Counted from the stretch's first letter, positions 8,651 through 17,253 are shown. The stretch: 64,000 bases of DNA from Propionimicrobium lymphophilum DSM 4903 (GCF_000423485.1 NZ_AUIB01000004.1:21492-85491), one strand, 5' to 3'. A program made the numbers and translations. Notes: generated from the sequence alone by a model not told the origin.

Positions 8651-10194
8651 TAAGCGAGGTACATCTTCGAGAGCGTAACGCCGTAAGACGTAGCCTCATA
8701 GCCCTTAAGATCCTTGCTGTGCACAACCAGGTAACTGTCATGGTACAGCGGGATGGTCGGCAGGGTCTCAATAGCGAGCTCCTGCAGTTCCTTGTAGATT
8801 TCGATCCTCTTATTCTCATCCAGCTCCGCAGCCGCCTTGCTCAGCAGCTCGGTGGCCTCCGGATTGTCGTAGCGGCCGCCATTATCAGGACCCATGAAGA
8901 CCTTGAGCATGGTAATCGGCTCGCCGTCAGGCATGCCCTGGGTGTGGAACGAAAGATCGAAGTTGCCTTCCTTGCGGCGCTTCATCTGCTCGGAGCCCTC
9001 GAGAATGGTGATCTCGACGTCGATGCCAAGCTCCTTCAGCACGGACTGAACGTATTCGGCCTGTTCCTTGTAGGGGTAGCGGTCGATGCCGTACTGCGGC
9101 ACCAACAGTTCGAGTGAGATTCGGTTGTCGCCGAGAACCTCAGCTGCCAGCTTCTTAGCTTCTTCAGGATCGTACTTCGGCTTGTCCTGCTTGTAGCCCA
9201 GCTCGCTAGCATTCAGCGGGTTGGAGGTTGCCACCGCGAAGCCGTGGTAGAACTCGTCGACAATCATCTGACGGTCGATAGCCAAAGACATTGCCTTAAC
9301 CAGACGGGGATCGTTGAGGTATTCCTTCGACTGGTTCACCTGCATGAAGTGGGTGATGGTCGACGGCTTGTACGAAGCCTCGAACTTGCCGGAATCGACG
9401 AGTTCCTTAGCCTGCGAGGGCCAGATAGCGCCGATGTCAAGAACGCCCTGGATCTCGCCGGACCTCAGCGCGGCAGCGCGGGTATCGGAGCTAGGCATGG
9501 AAAGAACTTTGACGGACTTCGTCTTGGCCTTTTCACCCCAGTAGTCTTCATTGGCCTTGAGAATCGTGTATTGATCCTGCTGGTGCTCGGTGATCTTGAA
9601 GGGGCCGGTCCCCTGAACGACGGTGGCGAAATCGCCGTTTTCGTCCAAGCATTTGGGACTAACCATCGGGCTACCGAAGTTCGTCAGACGCTGAATAGCG
9701 GTGGGCGAAGGCTCGCTGAAGACCAGCTTGACGGTGTTATCGTCGACCTTTTCGGTGTGGTCGAGGCCAGGGTAGGTCTTCTTGGCGTCAATGGTGTAGA
9801 ACGGCGATTTCTTGGGGCTGTGCTTCACAACGCGCTCGATATTGGCGATCACAGCGTCAGCATTAAACGGCTCACCATCGTGGAATTTGACGTTCTCACG
9901 TAGCTTGATTGTCCATTCTTTACCGTCTGGGGACATTTCCCAGCTGGTTGCAAGGGACGGAGCTGCGTGGCCGTCCTCGCCAAGGAGCACGAGTGGCTCC
10001 CAAACCTGCATGATCAGGCTGGTGTAATAGCCGTCCTTTTCACCGGGGGTTAGATCACGGGGAGCAGCGAGGACTACCTGTTTGTCACTCTGACCGGCAT
10101 CACTTTCAGCGGAGGTTTTGGCACCAGTGCCACATCCGGTAAGAGCCAGCAGAACGGCCATCGCCGCGGCCAGCATCTTTAAGATACGTTTCAC
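8650..10194 (-). CDS. Substrate-binding lipoprotein (SBP family 5, NikA-like) under a cobalamin riboswitch
   Basis: Extracytoplasmic solute receptor of the importer. The 514-residue precursor starts MKRILKMLAAAMAVLLALTG, with the lipobox LTGCG giving a lipid-anchored cysteine at about residue 21. The mature part has SBP-5 hallmarks: YTSLIMQVWEPLV, LATSWEMSPDGKEWTIKLR and VKFHDGEPFNADAV. The start is GTG at 10194, with AGGAGA 5-6 nt before it. Family 5 includes peptide, nickel and other binders, so homology alone does not give the ligand. The B12 riboswitch immediately upstream makes cobalt, nickel used alongside cobalt, or a corrinoid/ligand precursor the best guess. Confidence 0.88.
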   Translation of the reverse strand: MKRILKMLAAAMAVLLALTGCGTGAKTSAESDAGQSDKQVVLAAPRDLTPGEKDGYYTSLIMQVWEPLVLLGEDGHAAPSLATSWEMSPDGKEWTIKLRENVKFHDGEPFNADAVIANIERVVKHSPKKSPFYTIDAKKTYPGLDHTEKVDDNTVKLVFSEPSPTAIQRLTNFGSPMVSPKCLDENGDFATVVQGTGPFKITEHQQDQYTILKANEDYWGEKAKTKSVKVLSMPSSDTRAAALRSGEIQGVLDIGAIWPSQAKELVDSGKFEASYKPSTITHFMQVNQSKEYLNDPRLVKAMSLAIDRQMIVDEFYHGFAVATSNPLNASELGYKQDKPKYDPEEAKKLAAEVLGDNRISLELLVPQYGIDRYPYKEQAEYVQSVLKELGIDVEITILEGSEQMKRRKEGNFDLSFHTQGMPDGEPITMLKVFMGPDNGGRYDNPEATELLSKAAAELDENKRIEIYKELQELAIETLPTIPLYHDSYLVVHSKDLKGYEATSYGVTLSKMYLA

Positions 10195-10219
10195 CTTTTC
10201 TCCTAGTTTTTTAAGATGA

Positions 10220-10276
10220 GCTTGCGGCTATGCGGCGAAACGCGAATGAAATACAGCCATCCTCGTGGCCGCAAAG
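10220..10276 (-). promoter_or_regulatory. Hairpin between riboswitch and first transporter gene (possible expression platform)
   Basis: On the minus strand TTGCGGC pairs with GCCGCAA around a long loop. No clean U-run follows, so this could be part of a translational or antiterminator switch rather than a simple terminator. The alternative pairing with the aptamer was not resolved. Confidence 0.4.
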
Positions 10277-10284
10277 CACTTCTT

Positions 10285-10385
10285 CAGTTAGAGAGGTATC
10301 TGACTTAGCTCATCGCATCACAGTTACGGGATAGTTCGGGGTTCTCACCCGATTCCCTCTTGGCAAGGAAGCCTATATTTATTCC
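10285..10385 (-). promoter_or_regulatory. Cobalamin (B12) riboswitch aptamer
   Basis: Reading the minus strand, the conserved core elements appear in the right order: GAGGGAATCGGGTGAGAA, then CTATCCCGTAACTGT, then AAGTCAGATACC. These match the B12-box core (GGGAA..GGTG..AA, CCCGC-AACTG, AGTCAGA-ACC). It lies about 90 nt upstream of the GTG of the NikA-like lipoprotein gene and transcribes into it. Cobalamin riboswitches normally switch off B12 synthesis and cobalt or corrinoid uptake when adenosylcobalamin or a related corrinoid is plentiful. An A/T-rich -10-like sequence (TAAATA) sits just upstream of the aptamer. Confidence 0.87.
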
Positions 10386-10492
10386 ACAGGATTTGCCACC
10401 GTGTAGGGCATGTTCGGGGCGGATCGAAGTTTGATTTAGCCGACCGGCGCTGTCTTCGATTCGTCCAGGACGATACACACTTCGTCGCCTGG

Positions 10493-10926
10493 GCACAGGG
10501 TGGCGGCACGGTCAATGAATCGCCGTTCGTGCGAGTCCTGGAGCTGACCGGTGTGCCAGCCGCACACATCATGAACGCGATCTTTTTGGTGGCGGCTCTG
10601 TCCGCAGCGAACGGCTGCGTGTAGCCGAGAGTGGCCGGGTCACGGGTGACTACCGCCTGCAGATCGCAGAGCACGGCGTCACGAATATCCGGGTCAATCA
10701 AGGCATCGTCGATCAAACATTCCAGCGCCGAGGCCGTCATCGCTTGATTGGCAAGCTTGCCAGCAAGCAGAGAACTCAGCGCGGACTCCAAGCTGGGGTG
10801 GCGCAAGATGGCCTCGTGCAGGAAACCAGCTAGTGCTGGCTCGGCCTCGGCATCTCGCTTAGCTTCCAGCCTAACCTGAGCCCAGATTTGATCGTTTGGA
10901 ACAGTCTTCAAACCACCAGGCTACCC
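10493..10926 (-). pseudogene. Chimeric relic: permease fragment joined to a 5' fragment of a second cysE
   Basis: Bases 10493-10620 repeat the interior of the amino-acid permease gene (about 2734-2867), with scattered substitutions and a small deletion. Bases 10611-10926 repeat the first 300 bp of cysE, including the TAGCCT -10 element, at roughly 95% identity by eye. The two parts meet at CGGCTGC(G/C)TGTA, a sequence present at both parental sites, so the junction looks like a microhomology deletion in a former permease-cysE copy. The cysE start has become TTG. About 103 CysE residues are followed by antisense permease sequence and an unrelated tail to a stop at 10345. The hexapeptide catalytic domain is gone, so no acetyltransferase activity is expected. 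Confidence 0.85.
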
Positions 10927-11079
10927 GCACATCAAGAAATTTAACGCTGTGTTTTAACCCCAAAATGGTTACGGTCACTTGCCTCTTTTATACCAAACTG
11001 ATTTTCGCAAAGGCGCTATTCATGGCGCTCATCCTGAACCACTGCTGAGCGGCCGTTTTCAGCTATCCGGTAACTAAAA
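10927..11079. other. Intergenic spacer without recognisable gene
   Basis: AT-rich sequence between the cysE relic and the surface-protein terminator. I see no coding frame, RNA gene or repeat here. The 10386-10492 segment, between riboswitch and relic, is likewise unexplained apart from holding the presumed riboswitch promoter. Confidence 0.5.
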
Positions 11080-11131
11080 AACGCAGCCTAGCGGCATCGT
11101 CAAAAGAAATTAGATGCCGCTAGGCTGCGTT
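11080..11131 (-). terminator. Terminator of the coiled-coil surface-protein gene
   Basis: The inverted repeat AACGCAGCCTAGCGGCATC / GATGCCGCTAGGCTGCGTT has a 14-nt loop and is flanked by A/T runs. It lies 17 bp beyond the stop codon. Confidence 0.88.
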
Positions 11132-11147
11132 AATTTAACCAGTTACT

Positions 11148-13119
11148 TTAGTCTTTACGTCTGCGAGCCACCACATAGCTGGCGCCAGCAGCAGCAATCA
11201 GCAAAGCAGCCGCATTAGCATTGCCCTCTGCTCCGGTGCTAGGCACACCACGCTTTGCTTTATGCTTCTTGTCTGCCATCTTCTTGGAAGTCTGGTTAGC
11301 AGAATCCTGCTTATCAGTTTCTTTGTTTCCTTCAGATTTTTTGCTTCCTTCAGGTTGTCCAGCATTCTGTGCACCCTTGGCAGCGTTAAGCTGTGCCTCC
11401 AACACGCCGAGCTTTACTTGAGCGTCTTTCAACTGCGTCTGCAAAGTGTCGAGGTTTTGCTTAGCCTTTTGGGCTGCTTCAGTCTTCTCGGCAAGAGTTT
11501 TTTCAGCTTGCTGCAGTTCTGGTGAAGCTGGCAGAGCGTCCAGCAGCGCCTGGAGCCTGGCTGAAGCATTTTTCACAATAGCTTCAGCATCTTTCAGATC
11601 TGCTTCAGCTCCGTCTACCTTAGCGGTGGCAGCAGCCAATTTCTGGGCTGCTTGCGGATCTTTTGCAGCAATACCATCGTATTCCTGCTGGGCGTTGGTA
11701 AAGTTCTTTTCAGTTTCTTGCTTTACCTGATTTGCCTTTTCCAGGTTGGCTTTAGCAGCTTTAGATGCCTGATCAGCAGCCTCAACAGCCTTAACAAGTT
11801 CGTTAGCCTTAGCTACCTCTTGACGTGCTGTGCTAATCTCACCGTTCTTTTGCGAAACTTCCTGTTTTGCCTTTATCGCAGCGGCATTCGCAGATGTAAC
11901 CTTTGACTTCAGCTCATCACGCTTTTGCTCTGCCGCGACTAGCTGCTCTCGGACAGCTTCAGTTTCAGTAGTAAGATCTTCCTGAATTTTCTTCGCATCT
12001 TCCAAAGCCTGTTCTGCTTGCCTTACCTGCGCAGCGATACTGATTACCTCATTGGCAAACTTGGTGTGCTCAGTATTAACAGTTGCCTCATGCTCTTTAG
12101 CTTTGGCAAGTTTCTGGTTGGCGGCTTCCATAGCTGCTTTTGCAGTCTCGGTCTTGCCGGCATCACTACCCTGCTTTGCAGCTTCATATTCCTGCTTACG
12201 CTGATTTGCCTCAGCTTCAGCATTCTGAACATCCTGCTTTACCTTGTCCAGCTCAGCATTCTTTTCCTGGACTTTGGGTTTCAGTTGCTGCTGCTTGGCC
12301 TTGAGCTCCTGATACTTTTCAGTAGCCTGGATGGTATTTTTGCTTGCTTCTGAAACCTTATCCTTTTTGGTTTCGAATTCAGCATTAAGCTTTCGAGCCT
12401 CTTCATTTGCGTCTTCACAGTCTTTCGCAATTTTGTCGGCCGTTTCTTGAGCTTGCTGAGCTTCTTTCTGCTTCTGCGCTAACTCTTTTTCAAGGTCAGT
12501 AACCTTTTGTTGTAGCGCAGCAACGTCTGCCTTAGCCGCAGCATCTTTAGCCTTAGTTAAATTAGCGTCAGCTTCATTAGCTAGCTTGGTATTTTCGGTG
12601 ACGCTATCCTTAGCTGCTTCATCAGCTTTTTGAGCAGCGCTTAGCTTTTCCTGGGCTGCTTTAAGCTGCTGCTCGTTAGCACCAAGCTCATCCTTAATTT
12701 TTGCCAGATCAGCCTTAGCCGAAGCCAATTTCTTGGCTGCTTCATCGCGCTGAGTGGTAGCTGCGTTAAGTGCCTCTGCAGCTTCCTTATACTTAGGATC
12801 ATTCTTTTGGGCATCAATAGCAGCTTTTTTTCTTCGCTTCTAACGCATCCTGCGCATCCTTTTCAGCCTGCTTGGCTTCTTCATAGCTTTGCTCAGCTTG
12901 AGCAACTTTCTGCTCCAGCTGAGCAACCTTCGCGCTTTGCTGGTCGCGAGCTGCTTGGGCATTTTCGACAGCGTCGTTTGAAGCCATAGCCAAAGTGTTT
13001 GAAGTATTTTGCATGGATTCGACAGCCAAAGCAGTGGGAGCCGACTGGGCAACTAGGGTTAGGGCGGCTGTAACCGAGACAGCGGATGCCAGTGCAGCAC
13101 GCCTAGACATTGGATTCAC
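11148..13119 (-). pseudogene. Sortase-anchored coiled-coil surface protein, interrupted by a +1 homopolymer frameshift
   Basis: Repairing one base gives a 656-residue protein. Its parts are an N-terminal signal peptide (MSRRAALASAVSVTAALTL..APTALA), a very long Ala/Lys/Glu/Gln heptad coiled coil, a charged Ser/Lys linker and a C-terminal sorting signal. That signal consists of VPSTG (an LPXTG variant), a hydrophobic stretch and RRRKD. Such proteins are covalently attached to peptidoglycan and stand out from the cell as adhesins or scaffolds. The start is probably GTG at 13119, with AAGGAG 5-6 nt upstream; the ATG at 13110 is spaced too far. As given, translation stops after EAKKKSCY at a tract of seven A (sense strand); six A would restore ..KKKAAIDAQKNDPK... 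The downstream frame spans 11148-12728 or beyond. Base composition is visibly more AT-rich than the neighbours, suggesting acquisition. No sortase gene is in the window. Confidence 0.8.
12825..12831 (-). other. Seven-base poly-A (sense) tract at the frameshift
   Basis: The sense strand reads GCGAAG-A7-GCTGCT. Seven A throw the signal-peptide frame into an early stop; six A join it to the anchored coiled coil. The tract is a candidate for slipped-strand or transcriptional slippage, or a sequencing error. Confidence 0.75.
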
Positions 13120-13299
13120 TTTTGTCTCCTTAAAAAGATTCAAAATAAATGGGCAAGCAACTGTGGATTGCTGGTAAGAAATTACAGAAAAATAAAAATT
13201 ACCGTCAACCGAAATTAGCGATATCGGCCATTTTCTAAGGGAACACCCAGAAAAGCTAGGGTCCAAGTAAAAATTAAAACTCAGTCTGTTTTACAGCCG

Positions 13300-14307
13300 T
13301 TAAGGCATCACTGGGGCGGTCTTAGAAAGATCAAAACTTAATGCCACTTGCGCACCGACTTGTAGTGTTTCCGCCTGTCTAGAAAGCGGTGTTAGCGCAT
13401 CAACAAGTTGGCCATCAGGCAGCATTACTTGCATCCTGATATCGCCACGACGCACATTAACTGCGCAAACTTTGACCCTCATCCCACCATCAGCTAATTG
13501 GAAAGCTCCAGGGGCGCACGCTATTAACTGACCAAAATAATCTAGTGAACCCGCCAGACCCCAATCACGTATGTCACTTGGTTTAAGGAATGCCCCGTAA
13601 CCCAAAAATTCTGCGACCTGTCTAGTACCCGGATTAGTCCAAACTTGAGCTGGTGTGCCAAGGGCTAAAAGCCGTCCGCCGATCAACACGGCGATACGGT
13701 CCGCCACCGCGAATGCCTCGTCCTGATCGTGAGTTACGTAAAGGGCAGCGGTCTTCGACGCGGTGAGGATCTCGCGCAAATCACCGCTCAACCGCTCGCG
13801 CAAGGAACGATCTAGCGCGGATAACGGCTCGTCCAACCCCAGAAGTTTGGGCTTCGGGGCGAGCGACCTAGCCAAGGCGACTCGCTGAGCCTCGCCGCCA
13901 GACAGCTGGGTGATCTGGCGTTCTGCATAGCCCGAAAGGCCAACCAGGTCGAGGAGTTCGGCGACGCGTTTCTCGCGGGTTTGGGCGTCCACACCGGCGG
14001 CCCGCAGCCCGTATGCGACGTTTCCGGCGACGTTCTGATAGCCGAACAGCTGTCCCTCCTGGAACATCAAACCAAAACCGCGCTTGTGCGTGGGCACACG
14101 GGAAAGATCGACCCCGTCCCAAGAGATCGCACCGTCCGCGATGGGCTCCAGCCCGAGCACAGCGCGCAGCAACGACGACTTGCCCGAACCGCTGGGCCCG
14201 AGCAGGGCGACCACTTCGCCGGGGGCGACGCTAATGCTCACCCGGTCGACCGCGATCTTCTCGCCGTACTTCACGACCGCCTGGCTGATATCAAGTCCGC
14301 TCATCAT
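13300..14307 (-). CDS. thiQ: Thiamine ABC transporter ATP-binding protein ThiQ
   Basis: ATPase of the thiamine/TPP importer, 335 residues. Walker A is LLGPSGSGKSSLLRA, the Q-loop region is LMFQEGQLFGYQNVAGNVAY, the signature is LSGGEAQRVALARSLA, Walker B is LLGLDEPLSALDR and the H-loop is YVTHDQDEAFAVADR. A C-terminal TOBE-like extension of about 110 residues makes it longer than enteric ThiQ. The start ATG (doubled, ATGATG) lies 3 bp after the thiP stop. It is the last gene of the riboswitch-controlled thiBPQ operon. Confidence 0.88.
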   Translation of the reverse strand: MMSGLDISQAVVKYGEKIAVDRVSISVAPGEVVALLGPSGSGKSSLLRAVLGLEPIADGAISWDGVDLSRVPTHKRGFGLMFQEGQLFGYQNVAGNVAYGLRAAGVDAQTREKRVAELLDLVGLSGYAERQITQLSGGEAQRVALARSLAPKPKLLGLDEPLSALDRSLRERLSGDLREILTASKTAALYVTHDQDEAFAVADRIAVLIGGRLLALGTPAQVWTNPGTRQVAEFLGYGAFLKPSDIRDWGLAGSLDYFGQLIACAPGAFQLADGGMRVKVCAVNVRRGDIRMQVMLPDGQLVDALTPLSRQAETLQVGAQVALSFDLSKTAPVMP

Positions 14308-14310
14308 CCC

Positions 14311-15993
14311 TCACATCATCGTCGAACCCGGCGGCCGGAACCGCTCAACAAGAACCATGATCGCCGCGGTAACAACCGCCAACAGTACAGACGCAGCCAT
14401 CGCCATGCCCTGCTCGGTCGGGCTTGGACGCGACGCCAGCGCAAAAATCGCCACTGGCAGGGTCGCAGTTTGGGGCCTTGCCAAGAACGAGGTGGCGCCG
14501 AACTCGCCCATCGAAATGGCCAGCGCGAAACCGGCCGACACCAGACCGCAGCGAAGCAGGTATGGACCGTCGATCGTGGTCAACACTCGCTCGGGGCTGG
14601 CACCAAGAGCCCGCGCGGCCTCCCGCTGACGGGGATCTATCGCGCGCAGAGTCGGCAACATCGTGCGGGCAACCATCGGGATCGCCACCACCGCCTGCGC
14701 GATCGGAACCAGCCACCAGCTCGTCGCCATCCGGAAAGGCGGCCCAGAGAGCGTAACCAAAAAACCGAAACCGACGGTGACCGCTGAGACGCCCAGCGGC
14801 AGCATGAAGATCGCGTCCAATACCTTGCTGCCGAGCCGTCCCATCCGGCTCTTCGGCCGCCTGGAAAGGACGACAGAAAGCGTACCGCCGACGGCCAGCG
14901 CGATCAGGGCCGCAACAATCGCCGTCTGCAGCGAGATGCCCAACGACGCGAACACGCTGGTGTGCAAGGCTTTAGTGGCATGGGGGTCCGCCAGGGCGGT
15001 GTAGTTTTGCAGCGTCCAACGTCCGGAGCGGCGAAGCGACCTCGCGATCAGCCCCACCATCGGGGTGGCGAGCAGAAAGACTATCGTCGCTGCGGTGACT
15101 AGGATTGCCGGCAGATCGATCAGCTTCGGGGCGCGAGTTGTGCCCGCGACAAGCTTCTGCCCTCTTTCAACGCGCCCGCGCAGCCGCTCGGAAATGATCA
15201 GTGCAACCACGACGATCGCGATCTGCAGGATGCTCAACACGGCTGCCGCCCGATAATCCATGTAGGCGACCGTTTCGTTGTATATCTCGGCCTCCAGCGT
15301 CGTCGCGCCGGGCCCGCCGAGCACCTGAACCAGCGCGTAGCTGGACGCGCAGAACAAAAAGATCAAGCTGGCCGCTGAGCAGATCGCCGGCACCAGCCTG
15401 GGCAGCGTCACCGTCAGAAACACCCTAGCGGGACCAGCACCCAGCGCAGCCGCTGCCTGCTCGGCTCGAGGGTCCAGGCCAGCCCACATCGGCCCGACGA
15501 CGCGCACCACCAGCGAATAGTTGAAGAACGTCATCGCGATGATCACCAGGGTCTTCGTGCCCATCAAGCCCCAGCTCTCCAGCGGCGCGCCCGGCCCAAA
15601 CAGAGACGTGAACCCCACAGCCACCGCCATCACCGGCAGCACGAACGGGATTGAGACGAAAGCGCGCAGCCCGTTCTGGCCGGGGATCCGCAGCCGATAC
15701 AAGACGTATGCGCCCGGCAGCCCCAAAAACAGCGAGCCGAGGGTGCCGCCGAACGCCATGCCGACGGTCATTGCCGTGACCTCCCACAACCGTGGGCGGC
15801 CAAGGATTTCCCCTAGCCCGTCGCCGGAATCTCCCAAGAAACCCATCGAGACCATCCGTCCCACGGGCCACATGAAAAAGATTCCCAAGAATGCGAGCGG
15901 GGCGAGCACCGCCAAGGTGACGACGAGCACCCGCCCAGCGTTGAGTAGACGGTCCGGCCGTGCGCAAGCCGCGATCGAGCGATTAAAACGCAC
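14311..15993 (-). CDS. thiP: Thiamine ABC transporter permease ThiP
   Basis: A 560-residue permease with two homologous six-helix halves, typical of the ThiP/FbpB type. Two EAA loops are visible (about DPRAEQAAAALGAGPARVFL and DPRQREAARALGASPERVLT). The start is GTG at 15993, with GGAGAAG 5-6 nt upstream; it follows thiB by 43 bp. Identification as ThiP rather than an iron permease rests on the TPP riboswitch and the ThiB-like partner. Confidence 0.87.
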   Translation of the reverse strand: MRFNRSIAACARPDRLLNAGRVLVVTLAVLAPLAFLGIFFMWPVGRMVSMGFLGDSGDGLGEILGRPRLWEVTAMTVGMAFGGTLGSLFLGLPGAYVLYRLRIPGQNGLRAFVSIPFVLPVMAVAVGFTSLFGPGAPLESWGLMGTKTLVIIAMTFFNYSLVVRVVGPMWAGLDPRAEQAAAALGAGPARVFLTVTLPRLVPAICSAASLIFLFCASSYALVQVLGGPGATTLEAEIYNETVAYMDYRAAAVLSILQIAIVVVALIISERLRGRVERGQKLVAGTTRAPKLIDLPAILVTAATIVFLLATPMVGLIARSLRRSGRWTLQNYTALADPHATKALHTSVFASLGISLQTAIVAALIALAVGGTLSVVLSRRPKSRMGRLGSKVLDAIFMLPLGVSAVTVGFGFLVTLSGPPFRMATSWWLVPIAQAVVAIPMVARTMLPTLRAIDPRQREAARALGASPERVLTTIDGPYLLRCGLVSAGFALAISMGEFGATSFLARPQTATLPVAIFALASRPSPTEQGMAMAASVLLAVVTAAIMVLVERFRPPGSTMM

Positions 15994-16036
15994 GTTTCTT
16001 CTCCACTTATCTACTCACTTTCAGACCGGCTTAGGG

Positions 16037-17107
16037 CTATCGGCCCATCGTGTCTGCCCAAGTCTTGAGCCATTCGGTGCGGTTGTCGGCGACCTTCTTG
16101 GCGTCAAGGCTCAGCGCGTTTTCCACCTCAGGGCCATACTTGGCGAGAGCCTCCGGGAGCTTCGCTGCCGGGTTGACCGGGTACATGTAGTTGGCCTCAG
16201 AAATGATCTCCTGAGCCTCGGTGGTCACCAGGTACTCGATCAGCGCCTTAGCGCCGTCAACGTTCTTGGCACCCTTCAGCAAGCCCATATATTCGACGGC
16301 ATCGTAGCAGCTACCGGCGAGGGTCTTCATGTTGTAGATCTCGTTGCCGGCCTCATCCTCGCCTGTGGGGTAGGCGGAGCTGGACGCGAATCCGGCCATC
16401 ATCGGCTTCGTGCCGCCCTCGTTGGAAGAGAACTTGGCGAACGCCTCGGTCCAGCCGTCGGCGATCTCAACGCCGTTATCCTTCAACGCACTCCAGTAGC
16501 TGGTCCAATCTTCGCCCTGAGCCGCGATCGTGGCGGTCATGAAGCCCATGCCCGGCGTCGACTTGCGCGGGTCCTCGACGATCAACATGTCCTTGTATTC
16601 GGGCTTAGTAAGTTCGGCCAGCGACGTAGGCGCAGTGATGTTCTTGTCCTTCAGCCATTTTTCGTCGTAGTTGATGCAGTACTGCGAGCGGTCGAACGGA
16701 ACCAGATGGTCGGCGTCCGCAAGCGAATACTTTTCTACGCCCTCGGGCAGCTTGACGCCGGAATCGTCGAACACGCCCTTCTCGTACGCGGTCAGCGCGG
16801 TGTTGTTGTCCATACCAACGGCCACGTCACCCAGCGGGTTGTCCTTGGAAACCACCAGCTTGTTGGTGAGTTCGGCGGAGTCGCCGCCCTCAATCACGTT
16901 CAGCTTGTAACCGGTCGCAGCCTCGAAACCCGGCTGGATGTCCTTAGCCGGGAAAGAATCGTATGCGACAAGCGTCACCTCTTTGGTGGCCTGCGCAGCG
17001 GACTGCTCGGCGCCGGTTTCCGAAGCGCCGCAGCCGCTCATGACGAAAGCGGTACACACCGCCAGCCCAGCGGCGGCAAGTTTGAATGATTTTCCTGCTA
17101 GAAACAA
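16037..17107 (-). CDS. thiB: Thiamine-binding lipoprotein ThiB
   Basis: Substrate receptor for thiamine and its phosphates. The 356-residue precursor has a lysine-containing n-region, a hydrophobic core and lipobox VMSGCG. The mature domain begins KEVTLVAYDSFPAKDIQPGF and contains FDRSQYCINYDEKWLKD, like the TbpA/ThiB family. The start is probably TTG at 17107, since CGGAGGAAG lies just upstream and extending further would run into the riboswitch aptamer. No thiamine biosynthesis gene is in the window. Confidence 0.88.
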   Translation of the reverse strand: MFLAGKSFKLAAAGLAVCTAFVMSGCGASETGAEQSAAQATKEVTLVAYDSFPAKDIQPGFEAATGYKLNVIEGGDSAELTNKLVVSKDNPLGDVAVGMDNNTALTAYEKGVFDDSGVKLPEGVEKYSLADADHLVPFDRSQYCINYDEKWLKDKNITAPTSLAELTKPEYKDMLIVEDPRKSTPGMGFMTATIAAQGEDWTSYWSALKDNGVEIADGWTEAFAKFSSNEGGTKPMMAGFASSSAYPTGEDEAGNEIYNMKTLAGSCYDAVEYMGLLKGAKNVDGAKALIEYLVTTEAQEIISEANYMYPVNPAAKLPEALAKYGPEVENALSLDAKKVADNRTEWLKTWADTMGR

Positions 17108-17157
17108 GACTTCCTCCGTTTCATCGCAGAGGGCCACGAAATTGTGGCAGAGCTCGA

Positions 17158-17236
17158 CTACCTCCGCCGGCATTACCCAGTTCAGGTTCGAGGGTCTGCG
17201 GACTTTCCGCACTCTCAGCCTTAACGGCTCCCCTGT
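17158..17236 (-). promoter_or_regulatory. TPP (thi-box) riboswitch upstream of thiB
   Basis: On the minus strand the aptamer reads GGGGAGCCGTTAAGGCTGAG, with AGTGCGG next, and ends GACCCTCGAACCTGA..TGGGTAATGCCGGCGGAGG. All core thi-box elements are present (GGGG, CTGAGA, ACCTGA, GGGTAATxCC). A small GCCAC/GTGGC hairpin lies between the aptamer and the CGGAGGAAG ribosome-binding site, and may form part of the switch. Binding of thiamine pyrophosphate is expected to reduce thiBPQ expression. Confidence 0.93.
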
Positions 17237-17247
17237 CGTACCAATGC

Positions 17248-17253
17248 ATCTTA
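17248..17253 (-). promoter_or_regulatory. -10 element of the thiBPQ promoter
   Basis: TAAGAT on the minus strand lies about 11 bp before the first base of the TPP aptamer, the expected place for a riboswitch leader. No convincing -35 is seen. Confidence 0.45.

Noticed and set aside
8650-10194. Calling the transporter a dipeptide or nickel importer outright
   Set aside because: Family membership allows peptides, nickel, cobalt and others, and the riboswitch points to cobalamin physiology, so no substrate-specific symbol was given.
10305-10496. Small minus-strand frame across the riboswitch region
   Set aside because: It overlaps the cobalamin aptamer and shows no recognisable protein features.
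12814-12840. Programmed -1 ribosomal frameshift at the A7 tract
   Set aside because: The downstream frame needs +1 (or -2). A -1 slip on the A-rich heptamer would enter the wrong frame.
15521-17089. Long plus-strand open frame (522 codons) opposite thiP and thiB
   Set aside because: It lies antisense to two well-recognised genes and the thiB signal peptide, has no domain-like sequence, and reflects GC-rich codon structure of the opposite strand.
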